The notes under the pieces are model-generated. The model worked only from the letters and a program-made list of their open reading frames with translations. It ran no database searches and was not told the DNA's origin. From Occultella gossypii (GTDB lineage Bacteria > Actinomycetota > Actinomycetes > Actinomycetales > Beutenbergiaceae), in contig NZ_JAGSHT010000016.1 in assembly GCF_019947135.1 (NCBI RefSeq), positions 1-64,000 of the forward strand: a stretch of DNA of 64,000 bases. Reading direction: 5' to 3'. This document shows positions 16,090 through 24,414 of this stretch, piece after piece. The position numbers and the translations under genes are program-made. How positions within the stretch are numbered: the first letter of the stretch is position 1; each line of letters begins with the position of its first letter.

Positions 16090-17714
16090 CGCCCGGAGGC
16101 CTCGTACGCCGCCTGGTACTCGTCCCGGATAGTGTCGCCGCCGCTGCTCTTGAACCGGGCGACTGCCTCGTCCCAGGAGTCGATGGGCTCACGGCCCTGG
16201 ACGATCGCGTCCCGGGCGTCGTAGAGCGCCTTCCAGAGCTGCTCTCCCTTGCTCGCGTCGGTGTCCGAGATGAGGCCCAGCGTGGGGTTGGAGGCAGCGC
16301 GCTCGATCATCCAGCTCTGGTGGTCGTACTGCTTCTGGCTGACGGTCGGCAGACCGGCCTGGTAGAAGGCCTGCGGTCCGGCGCCGAGGTAGCCGAGGGC
16401 GAGTGCGATCTCCGAGTTGCCCTGGGCGGTGCGGATCGGTTCGCCGTCCACGAAGTCGAAGTGGGTGCCTTCGATGCCGTTGTTGATGGCCAGGTGCTCC
16501 TCGGTCCCGAACGGCGCCGAGAGCCAGTCGATGAACCGCAACAGCAGGTCGACGCGCTCGGGGTCGGCGTCCTTACGGATCGCGGTGATGTTGTGGGTCG
16601 GGTTGCCCCGCCAGGTGACCACCTCGTGGCCGTCGAAGCCCGGCAGGATCATCGCGCCGACGTCGAAGGAGTCCCCGGCCACGTTCTCCCGGTAGTACCC
16701 CGGCCACGCCGGGTAGGTGTCCGTGACGAGCGTGACCGTGCCGGCGTTGAACCATTGCTTGCGCAACGGGCCCACGTTCGCCGAGAAGCTGTCCGGGTGG
16801 ACCACCTCGAGTTCCCACAGGCGGGTGGCGGCCGCGATGGCCTCCTTCATCTCCGGCAACTCGATGGCGTTGGCGAGTTTCCCGCCCTCCAGCGACCAGC
16901 CGTTGGGCATACCGAGCATCTGCTGGAGGATCGAGTGGGGCATCCCGCCGAGTGCCCACGAGTTCGCGCGTGGGTCGGTGAGGTCCTGGCAGAGGGTGAC
17001 GAACTCCTCGAAGTTCCCCGGGTCCGGGTTCAGTCCGAGCGCCGCGACCAGGTCGTCCCGGCGGAACATGATCTCGCTGCTCATTGCCCCGCGCGGGACC
17101 GGCGTGCCGTAGATGCCGCCCTCGAAGACGCACTGCTCCCACGAGGCGGTCTCGATGTTGGCGAGGTTCGGGTAGGCAGCGATCTTGTCGCCCGCGACGT
17201 AGTCGCTGAGCTCGGCGAACAAGGCGGGCATCATGTCCGAGCGCTGCGGCGGCGTCCAGACCTCGGTCAGGTCCGGCAGGTCGCCCCCGGCGATCGAGGT
17301 CGCGAACTTCGTCCCCCAGTCCGCGGTGGGCACGATGGTCAGGTTGAGATCCACGTTCGCGATCTCGTTGATGTGCTGCCAGAACTCGTTGGCGGATTTG
17401 CCCGGCGGCGTCGGCAGTGGGCTCTCCACCAGCGCGCTGATCGCCGAGCCGTCCCCCGGCGGTGTGGCGCTGGCGCGCGGCCGTTCCTCCGGATAGGTGA
17501 AGAAGGCGTTGGCGAGGCCCTCGGCGTTGCCCTGCAGGTCGGGGGTCACACCCTCGTAGGGCAGGTAGTCGGGCAGCGTCACGCTGGCGTTCTCCTCGGC
17601 GCCGCCCCCGGGGGCACCGGAGGAGCCGGAGGAACAGGCGGCGAGAGCACTGCCGCCGAGTGCGGCTCCGAGCGTGCCCTGGAGGAATGCGCGGCGGGAG
17701 GTTTTGAAGGTCAT
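16086..17714 (-). CDS. Tat-exported lipoprotein, carbohydrate ABC transporter binding protein
   Basis: This is a 542-residue solute-binding lipoprotein. The leader has a twin-arginine motif (SRRAFLQ), a hydrophobic stretch and the lipobox LAAC, after which the mature chain begins in a Ser/Gly-rich tether. The body resembles LplA/YtcQ-type binding proteins, which work with LplB/LplC-type permeases on oligosaccharides or glycan breakdown products. AAAGGACC precedes the ATG at 17714. It is the third gene of the operon, 47 bp after the second permease. As usual for this class, no ATPase gene is in the operon; a shared MsmK-type ATPase elsewhere would energise it. Confidence 0.9.
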   Translation of the reverse strand: MTFKTSRRAFLQGTLGAALGGSALAACSSGSSGAPGGGAEENASVTLPDYLPYEGVTPDLQGNAEGLANAFFTYPEERPRASATPPGDGSAISALVESPLPTPPGKSANEFWQHINEIANVDLNLTIVPTADWGTKFATSIAGGDLPDLTEVWTPPQRSDMMPALFAELSDYVAGDKIAAYPNLANIETASWEQCVFEGGIYGTPVPRGAMSSEIMFRRDDLVAALGLNPDPGNFEEFVTLCQDLTDPRANSWALGGMPHSILQQMLGMPNGWSLEGGKLANAIELPEMKEAIAAATRLWELEVVHPDSFSANVGPLRKQWFNAGTVTLVTDTYPAWPGYYRENVAGDSFDVGAMILPGFDGHEVVTWRGNPTHNITAIRKDADPERVDLLLRFIDWLSAPFGTEEHLAINNGIEGTHFDFVDGEPIRTAQGNSEIALALGYLGAGPQAFYQAGLPTVSQKQYDHQSWMIERAASNPTLGLISDTDASKGEQLWKALYDARDAIVQGREPIDSWDEAVARFKSSGGDTIRDEYQAAYEASGR

Positions 17715-17761
17715 GGTTTGGGTCCTTTCACAACAGCGGGAGGGGTTGCGGATGGTGCGCG

Positions 17762-18658
17762 TCAGCCCTTGACGGCCCCGGTGAGCACGCCCTTGGCGAA
17801 GTGCTTCTGCAGGAACGGGTAGACGATGAGGATCGGCACGATGGAGATGACGAGGATCGCCATCTGGATCGACTGTTGCGGCGGGAAGACGTCGCCCATC
17901 GAACTCAGCTCGCCCGAGCCGAGGCTCGCGCCGTCGACCACGTAGCTGCGCAGCACCAACTGCAACGGCCACATCGCGTTGTCGTTGATGTAGAGCAGCG
18001 CGTTGAAGAACGAGTTCCAGTAGCCGACGGCGTAGAACAGGCCGATGACGGCGAGCGCCGCCTTCGACAACGGGAGAACGATCTTGCGGAAGATCGCGAA
18101 CTCGCTCGCGCCGTCGATCCGGGCGCTGTCCAGGAGTTCCGCGGGCAGACCCAGGAAGAACGACCTGACGATGATGACGTTGAAGGCAGCGACCGCGCCC
18201 GGCAGGATCAGAGCCAGGTAGTTGTCGGTCAGGCCGAGCTCGCGCACCACCAGGTAGCTCGGGATCATGCCCGGGCCGAAGAGGAGAGCCAGCAGCACCA
18301 GCATCAGCATCGGACGCTGGCCGAAGGTGCCGGTCCGAGCGCTCAGCGTGTACGCAAGCATCGACGTGAAAGCAAGGCTCACCGCGGTGCCGACGAGCGT
18401 GACTCCGATGCTGACCATCAGGGCCCTGGTGACGACCCCTCCGGAGAGCACCGCCGTGTACGCGTCCCAGTGCACCCCGTCGGGGATCAGTAGGAACCCG
18501 CCCGCCCCGGTGACGGCCTCGCGGCTGGCCAGGGAGGTGGAGACGATCCCGAGGAACGGCACCAGGACGAGCAGGCACGCCCCCAGCAGCACGATGCACT
18601 TGAGGGTCCGCACCGGGATGGTGGGTGGCGGCACTCCGGCCGTTGTGGCTCTGCTCAT
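17762..18658 (-). CDS. Carbohydrate ABC transporter permease, LplC/YtcP type
   Basis: This 298-residue inner-membrane permease has six predicted spans and the cytoplasmic EAA-type loop (LDSARIDGASEFAIFRKIVLPLSKAAL) that contacts the ATPase. The C-terminal YPFLQKHFAKGVLTGAVKG is characteristic of the LplC/YtcP group. It forms the heterodimeric channel with the permease encoded just upstream, with which it overlaps by four bases (ATGA). Confidence 0.92.
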   Translation of the reverse strand: MSRATTAGVPPPTIPVRTLKCIVLLGACLLVLVPFLGIVSTSLASREAVTGAGGFLLIPDGVHWDAYTAVLSGGVVTRALMVSIGVTLVGTAVSLAFTSMLAYTLSARTGTFGQRPMLMLVLLALLFGPGMIPSYLVVRELGLTDNYLALILPGAVAAFNVIIVRSFFLGLPAELLDSARIDGASEFAIFRKIVLPLSKAALAVIGLFYAVGYWNSFFNALLYINDNAMWPLQLVLRSYVVDGASLGSGELSSMGDVFPPQQSIQMAILVISIVPILIVYPFLQKHFAKGVLTGAVKG

Positions 18659-19635
18659 GATCGGTAGACCCCGTCCTCGCCGAAGAGATGCGCCACCTTG
18701 TTGGCGCCGAGTACCAACACCACGCCTACGACGCCCTTGACGAGGCCGACGGCGGCACCGACCCCCCAGTTCCCGCCGAGGATGCCGTGGTTGTACACGT
18801 AGGTATCCAGGACCTCACTCGTCGAGGTTCCGACCGGACCCTGCTGCAGCACGATCTGCTCGAAGCCCACGGTCAGGGAGCTGCCCAGCTGGAGGATGAA
18901 GAGCAGGATGATGATGCCCTTCATGCCCGGCAGCGTGATGTGCCAGAGCTGCCGGGTGCGCCCCGCCCCGTCCACACTGGCCGCCTCATAGAGCTGGGCA
19001 TCGATCTGGGACAGCACGGCCAGGAAGATGATCGTGGCCCAGCCGGCGTCCTTCCAGATCACCTGGGAGGTCAGCAGCACCCGGAACAGCTCGGTGTTGC
19101 CGATGATGTCGAACGTCTCCAGCCCGTTGCTACGCAGGTAGTTGTTCAACATCCCCGCGCCGCCGAGCATCGACTGGAAGACCGCCACCACGATCACCCA
19201 GGACAGGAAGTGGGGCAGGTAGAGCACGCTCTGGACCAGGCGCTTGAGGCGCTCCGAGAGGAGGCTGTTCAGCAGCAGCGCCAACGCGATCGGGACGGGG
19301 AAGACGAACACGGCTTGGATCCCGGTCAGGATCAGCGTGTTCTTGAGGGCATTCAGGAACTCGGGGTCGCCGTTGAAGATGACCGCGAAGTTGTCGAAGC
19401 CGACCCATGCGCTCTCGGTGATGCCGATGTAGGGCTGGTAGTCCTTGAACGCGATGACATTGCCGAGGATCGGCACGTAGTGGAAGAGCAGGAGCAGCGC
19501 CATCCCAGGGATGGCGATCGCCAGGAGCGAGCGATCTCGACGCAGGCGCGTGCGCCACGGGATGTGGCGTTGTTGGAAGGCTGGTCGAGGCGGGTCAGCC
19601 GCTGGTGCGGCCCGCTCCCTCAGGTCTGCGACCAC
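18655..19635 (-). CDS. Carbohydrate ABC transporter permease, LplB type
   Basis: This 326-residue permease has the LplB signature VPILGNVIAFKDYQPYIGI near its first periplasmic loop, six spans, and the coupling loop around LYEAASVDGAGRTRQLWHITLPG. The start is GTG 19635, preceded by GAAGGGTG. It is the first gene of the glycan operon and is read from the promoter/operator region shared with the GntR-type regulator. Confidence 0.92.
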   Translation of the reverse strand: MVADLRERAAPAADPPRPAFQQRHIPWRTRLRRDRSLLAIAIPGMALLLLFHYVPILGNVIAFKDYQPYIGITESAWVGFDNFAVIFNGDPEFLNALKNTLILTGIQAVFVFPVPIALALLLNSLLSERLKRLVQSVLYLPHFLSWVIVVAVFQSMLGGAGMLNNYLRSNGLETFDIIGNTELFRVLLTSQVIWKDAGWATIIFLAVLSQIDAQLYEAASVDGAGRTRQLWHITLPGMKGIIILLFILQLGSSLTVGFEQIVLQQGPVGTSTSEVLDTYVYNHGILGGNWGVGAAVGLVKGVVGVVLVLGANKVAHLFGEDGVYRS

Positions 19636-19676
19636 GCGGTCACCCTTCGTTGGATGGGTCGTTCGGATGCCCGCTG

Positions 19677-19706
19677 AGACTAATCAGTCTAATTCGATGC
19701 TGTCAA
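19677..19706 (-). promoter_or_regulatory. Promoter and palindromic operator of the glycan operon
   Basis: Reading the minus strand, TTGACA (19706-19701) is a consensus -35. After 18 bases comes TAGTCT (19682-19677) as a possible -10. The inverted repeat AGACT-aatc-AGTCT (19677-19690) sits exactly on this -10. The surrounding 40 bp is unusually AT-rich for this genome. The divergent GntR-type regulator is the natural candidate to bind here and block the operon. Confidence 0.6.
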
Positions 19707-19792
19707 TATATGTAATAGGTTGAAAGGACGCCGCGACACCGTGGTGGCAGGATCAGGGTGGGCATCATGGACGCGACTCGGAGGCAGCACAG

Positions 19793-20902
19793 ATGGCGGA
19801 TCCGCTGTATCTCAGGGCGTACGCGTCCCTGAAGGAGCGAATCGAGGACGGCCTCTGGGCCGAGGGTGACCGGCTGCCGACCCAGGCGGAACTCACGGCC
19901 GACCTCGGCATCAGCGCGATCACGCTGAAGCGAGCGATGGGCATGCTCCGGGACGAGGGCTATGTGACGGCGCGGCCCAGACGCGGCACCGTGGTGCTGC
20001 CCCGGGCCACCCGGCCTCGCCCGGCCGTCGATCTGCCGACGATCGGCTACGTGACCCCGTCAATGGACGACGTGTTCGGAACACCGCTCCTGGTCGGACT
20101 CGCCCAGGCCACACAGGGTCGGGCCAACCTCACGTTCAGCCTCTCGGCGGGTGTGCGGGATCGTGAGGAGGAGGCCATCGAACAGCAGATCGCCCATGGC
20201 GTCGGTGCGCTGATCCTGCTCCCCACGACCTCGCGCTGGATCGCGCCAGCGGTGCTCGGCCTCGCTGCCCGGCACTTTCCCACGGTCATCGTCGACCGCA
20301 CACTGGCAGGCCTGCCGGTGAGCACGGTGACTTCGGACAACGTGGCCGGCGGGCGGATGGCGACCGAGTACCTGTTCCAGCACGGCCATCGGCGGGTCGG
20401 GTTGGTGCATTCGGCAAGTCCCGTCTCAACCGTGGACGAGCGGCAGGCGGGCTACATTCGGGCCCACGCCGCGGAGGGCATCCGGCCGGATCCGGCCGCG
20501 GACCTCGCCGAGGTGCACTCGATGTCCCCGGAGCCCAAGGCCGACGCCGCTCAGGACGTGATCGCACTCAGAGCGTTCGTGGCCAGCCATCCGGGCCTGA
20601 CCGGATACGTAGTTGCGGAGTACCGCGCGGCCGTCCTCCTCGCCCGCGCGGCAGCCGACCTCGGCCGCAGCGTCCCGGAGGATCTCTCGATCGTCTGCTT
20701 CGACGCTCCGGACCCGAGCGCGGATCCGAGGATCGCGTTCACGCACATCCGCCAGGATCAGGAGCGGATCGGGGCCACGGCCGTCGACCTGGCGCTGACC
20801 CAGATCGCCGAGCCCGGTTCGATCGACAAGGTGGTTGTCCCGGTCACCCTGGTGGAGGGTGGGTCCGTCTGCGCCCCCGCGACCGGAACAGCCGGGGAGT
20901 AG
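19793..20902 (+). CDS. GntR/LacI-hybrid transcriptional regulator (AraR-like layout)
   Basis: This is a 369-residue regulator. Residues 1-70 form a GntR winged helix (LPTQAELTADLGISAITLKRAMGMLRDEGY). The remainder is a periplasmic-binding-protein-like sensor domain as in LacI (TSDNVAGGRMATEYLFQHGHRRVGLVHS, and LSIVCFDAPDPS near the end). This combination is that of AraR and relatives, which repress sugar operons until the sugar binds. GGAGG lies nine bases before the ATG. It is divergent from the permease operon and very likely controls it through the palindrome at 19677. Confidence 0.88.
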   Translation: MADPLYLRAYASLKERIEDGLWAEGDRLPTQAELTADLGISAITLKRAMGMLRDEGYVTARPRRGTVVLPRATRPRPAVDLPTIGYVTPSMDDVFGTPLLVGLAQATQGRANLTFSLSAGVRDREEEAIEQQIAHGVGALILLPTTSRWIAPAVLGLAARHFPTVIVDRTLAGLPVSTVTSDNVAGGRMATEYLFQHGHRRVGLVHSASPVSTVDERQAGYIRAHAAEGIRPDPAADLAEVHSMSPEPKADAAQDVIALRAFVASHPGLTGYVVAEYRAAVLLARAAADLGRSVPEDLSIVCFDAPDPSADPRIAFTHIRQDQERIGATAVDLALTQIAEPGSIDKVVVPVTLVEGGSVCAPATGTAGE

Positions 20903-20943
20903 CGCCCTCAGGAAATGCCCTTCCCCTGCCCGCCGCACAACGG

Positions 20944-21286
20944 CATGATCGAGGCGAACGCGCGCTTGGGGCGCACCAACCGGGGGTGAATCACGCGGCA
21001 TGCGCTTCGGGGTATTGGGACCGCTGCTGGTCCTCGACGGCGACACCGACGTGACGCCGTCGGGTCGCCTGCAGCGCACCCTGCTCGCGCACCTGCTCGC
21101 CCACGTCAACCGGCCCGTCACCGCAGGCGTGCTCGCCGAAGCAGCCTGGCCCGGCGAACCCGAAGGCGGCCCCGGCCGCCTCCAGGTCCACCTGCACCGC
21201 CTCCGCAAACTCCTCGACAACCCCGACCGCCTCAGCCACGGCCCCGACGGCTACGTCCTGCACGCCGACACCGACGAGGTCGACGC
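20944..21286 (+). repeat. Duplicated 5' region shared by the two AfsR-like genes (copy 1)
   Basis: The sequence from 20944 (ATGATCGAGGCGA in the upstream region) to about 21286 is repeated at 24073-24414. Between 21062 and 21286 there are only three mismatches in about 225 bp, while the genes downstream of this point are clearly diverged. This points to recent gene conversion of the DNA-binding part. Confidence 0.8.
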
Positions 21287-24020
21287 AACCCGGTTCGACG
21301 ACCTCGCCGCACGTGCGCTTGCCCCCGGCAACGGCCACGAGAAGCTGCTCGATGCCGCCATCGCCGCCGAGAACCTCTGGCGCGGGGACGCGTACGCCGA
21401 CCTCGAGGGCATAGCCGTTCGGGCCGAGGCGCACCGGCTCACCGAACGCCGCCTGGGCCTGCTCGAGGTGCGTTACACGGTCGAACTGGACATCGGCCGG
21501 CACGCCGCTGTACTCAGCGACCTCGCCACACTGGCGGCCGGGCACCCGTTGCGCGAGCGGATCCAGGGGCTGCTCATCGCCGCGCTCGCGCGGGTTGGTA
21601 GGCAGGCAGAGGCGCTGGCGCCGTACCGGGACACCCGGAACGCGCTCGTGGAGACTCTCGGCGTCGAGCCCGGGCCGGAACTGCGTGGCGTACACGCGGC
21701 GGTGCTCTCCGGGGCGCCGGCACCGGGCGAGGGCTCGGGGCGCCGCATTCCCGCCCAGTTGCCACCCGCAGTCGACGAGTTCCACGGCCGGACGGCGGAA
21801 CTCGCCGACCTCGACTCCGCGTCGGGCGACGGCGCCCGGGTGATCCTGCTGGCCGGGACCGCCGGCGTGGGCAAGACCAGCCTCGCCGTCCACTGGGCGC
21901 ATCGGCGGTCGGCACAGTTCCCGGACGGCCAGCTGTACGCCGACCTGCGCGGGTTCAGCGCGCAGTCGCCCCGGGATCCCGAGTCGGTGCTCGGAGCGTG
22001 GCTCCGCGCGAGCGGCGTCGGCGCGGCCGAGGTCCCCGAGCGCCTGGAGGACCGGTCCGCCCTGATGCGCTCCGTGCTGGCTCGACGCCGGATGCTCCTG
22101 ATCGCGGACAACGCGGCTGACGCCGAGCAGGTGCGGCCGTTGCTTCCGGGCACTGACGGCTCGCTGCTGCTCGTCACGAGCCGGCATGCGATGCCAGGCC
22201 TGGTGGCCCGGGACGGCGCCCACCGGGTCGCTCTGCGTGGGCTGGCGCCGGACGACTCCCTCGACGTACTCACCTCGCTGCTCCCGGTCCGCCCGAGCGC
22301 GGGATCGGACGCCCTGGCACGGCTTGCCTCGCTCTGTGGGCATCTGCCCCTCGCGCTGCGGATGCTCGCGGAACGGATCCCCACGGAACCGGACCGCTCC
22401 CTGGATGACCTTGCCGGCCAGCTCACCGACGCCCACGCACTCCTGGACGCGCTCGACGCCGGCGGGGACGGTGACACCGACGTGCGCGCGGTGTTCTCCT
22501 GGTCCTACGAACGGCTCGACGCCGACGCCCGGCACGTGCTGCACCACCTCGGACTGTTGCCCGGCCCGCGGGCCGGCGTGCACTCCCTCGCCGCTCTGGC
22601 CGGGACCGACATGCGCACGGCCGGCCGCGCGCTCGACGCCCTGGTCCGCGCACACCTCGTGGAACGAACCGCACAGGCCAGATTCGCCCAGCACGACCTG
22701 CTCGGAGCCTATGCACGCGAGCTCGCGCAGGAGAAGGTCTCGCCCGCAGAGCAGGTCCGCGCCCTGGAACGCTTGGTGGACCACACCGCCTACACCGCGG
22801 CGGCGATGCTCGAACGCTGGGATCCGAACCTCGAACCGGTCACCGTCGAACTCGACGTCCCGCCCACGCCCATCGAGGAACCGGGCAGCCCCGAGGACTG
22901 TGCAGCCTGGTTCGAGATCGAGGCGGAACCGATCGCGGATCTCGTCGAGGCCGCCGCCGCCCAGGGTCTGCCGGGCGCCGTAGGCCTGGCCCGGGCGTAC
23001 GGGCCGGCCTCGGCCTGGATCGGCAACCTCGCCGCCGGCGAGCGAGCGATGCGTGCCGCGCTGCCGCTAGCGGGCTCCGATCGCGTGCAGGCCCGGATGG
23101 AACTGAGCCTGTCGCTCCTGCTGGACGAGCAGGGCCGGACCGACGAGGCCATCCACCACACCGGCGCCGCGATCACCCGGCTCGCCGGCGCCCCGGCCGA
23201 TCGCGACGCCCTCACCACCACACGCATCGCGCTCGCGACGGCGAACCTGGGCGTCTACGAGTCCAACCGTGGCCACCTTGCCCGCGCGGAGGAGTTGTTG
23301 CGCGACGCCCTCGGCCGGTACCGGGAGCTCGGAACCGCCCCGCTGGAGGCGCGCGTGCTCGGCTCGCTCGGGAATACCGTCGTCGACCGGGGCCGGGCCC
23401 AGGAGGGGATCGACATCCTCGAGGAGGCCATCACGCGCGCCCGGGCCTGCGCTTCCGAGGAGGCTGAGTGCCTGGGCCTGTGGTACCTGGCCAGCGCCGA
23501 ACTGCACTGCCTGCGGAACGGCCGTGCACTCGAGCATGCCCGGTCCTTCCTCAGCCTCGCTCGGACGTTGCACATCGCGTCCGTGGTCCCGATCGCCCTG
23601 ACTCGCGTGGGCCAGGCGCTGTGCCTCGACGGCGACCACACCGGAGCGCGGCGGCACCTGCTCGAGGCTCTGGAGCTGGCCCGCTCCGGCGAGGTCGCCG
23701 GGCACCTTCCGGACGCGCTCAACGCGCTCGGGGTGCTGGACCGATCGGAGGGAGATCCGGGTACCGCGCTGGCTCGCCACCACGCGGTGCTCGCCATGAC
23801 GGCGCCGATCCGCGCGCCCGAGACTCGCGCCCGTGCCCACGTCCACCTCGGCGAGGCCTACGAGGACCTCGGCGATGTGGCCGCCGCCCAGCGCCACTAC
23901 GCCCGGGCAGAGGTTCGCTACGCACGGATCGAGACCGTCAATCTGTGGCGCGCTCACGCCCGGATCCGGCTCGGCACGCTCAGCACCGGGCTGCGGCCGA
24001 CCGAGGCCGTCGCGCGCTGA
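21000..24020 (+). CDS. AfsR/SARP-family STAND regulator (paralogue 1)
   Basis: This is a 1006-residue transcriptional regulator. Residues 1-90 form an OmpR-like winged helix (start MRFGVLGPL). Residues ~95-245 form a bacterial transcriptional activation domain with the typical end TLGVEPGPELR. Residues ~260-560 form an NB-ARC/STAND ATPase with P-loop GTAGVGKT (286-293) and VTSRHAMPGL. From ~590 the chain is a series of TPR-like helical repeats. Such proteins bind DNA when nucleotide and phosphorylation state allow, often controlling secondary metabolism or export genes. The paralogue follows 107 bp downstream. All expected domains are present; the targets are unknown. Confidence 0.88.
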   Translation: MRFGVLGPLLVLDGDTDVTPSGRLQRTLLAHLLAHVNRPVTAGVLAEAAWPGEPEGGPGRLQVHLHRLRKLLDNPDRLSHGPDGYVLHADTDEVDATRFDDLAARALAPGNGHEKLLDAAIAAENLWRGDAYADLEGIAVRAEAHRLTERRLGLLEVRYTVELDIGRHAAVLSDLATLAAGHPLRERIQGLLIAALARVGRQAEALAPYRDTRNALVETLGVEPGPELRGVHAAVLSGAPAPGEGSGRRIPAQLPPAVDEFHGRTAELADLDSASGDGARVILLAGTAGVGKTSLAVHWAHRRSAQFPDGQLYADLRGFSAQSPRDPESVLGAWLRASGVGAAEVPERLEDRSALMRSVLARRRMLLIADNAADAEQVRPLLPGTDGSLLLVTSRHAMPGLVARDGAHRVALRGLAPDDSLDVLTSLLPVRPSAGSDALARLASLCGHLPLALRMLAERIPTEPDRSLDDLAGQLTDAHALLDALDAGGDGDTDVRAVFSWSYERLDADARHVLHHLGLLPGPRAGVHSLAALAGTDMRTAGRALDALVRAHLVERTAQARFAQHDLLGAYARELAQEKVSPAEQVRALERLVDHTAYTAAAMLERWDPNLEPVTVELDVPPTPIEEPGSPEDCAAWFEIEAEPIADLVEAAAAQGLPGAVGLARAYGPASAWIGNLAAGERAMRAALPLAGSDRVQARMELSLSLLLDEQGRTDEAIHHTGAAITRLAGAPADRDALTTTRIALATANLGVYESNRGHLARAEELLRDALGRYRELGTAPLEARVLGSLGNTVVDRGRAQEGIDILEEAITRARACASEEAECLGLWYLASAELHCLRNGRALEHARSFLSLARTLHIASVVPIALTRVGQALCLDGDHTGARRHLLEALELARSGEVAGHLPDALNALGVLDRSEGDPGTALARHHAVLAMTAPIRAPETRARAHVHLGEAYEDLGDVAAAQRHYARAEVRYARIETVNLWRAHARIRLGTLSTGLRPTEAVAR

Positions 24021-24072
24021 CACATCCGCGCATGCCGAGTGGACGCTCCTTCCCTTCCCGGCCGCGCAGGAG

Positions 24073-24414
24073 CATGATCGAAGCGACACGCGCCGGGGGC
24101 GCACCGACCGGGGGTGAACCGCGCGGCATGCGTTTCGGGGTACTGGGCCCATTGCAGGTCCTCGACGGCGACACCGACGTGACGCCCGCGGGTCGCCTGC
24201 AGCGCACCCTGCTCGCGCACCTGCTCGCCCACGTCAACCGGCCCGTCACCCCAGGCGTGCTCGCCGAAGCAGCCTGGCCCGGCGAACCCGAAGGCGGCCC
24301 CGGCCGCCTCCAGGTCCACCTGCACCGCCTCCGCAAGCTCCTCGACAACCCCGACCGCCTCAGCCATGGCCCCGACGGCTACGTCCTGCACGCCGACACC
24401 GACGAGGTCGACGC
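24073..24414 (+). repeat. Duplicated 5' region shared by the two AfsR-like genes (copy 2)
   Basis: This is the counterpart of 20944-21286, including about 55 bp of upstream DNA with the shared block CCGGGGGTGAA just before the start codon. Conservation of the leader as well as the coding part means the two genes may also share expression control. Confidence 0.8.

Noticed and set aside
16086-18599. 837-residue version of the binding protein
   Set aside because: The extra N-terminal part reads through the permease gene in another frame; the Tat signal and lipobox fix the start at 17714.
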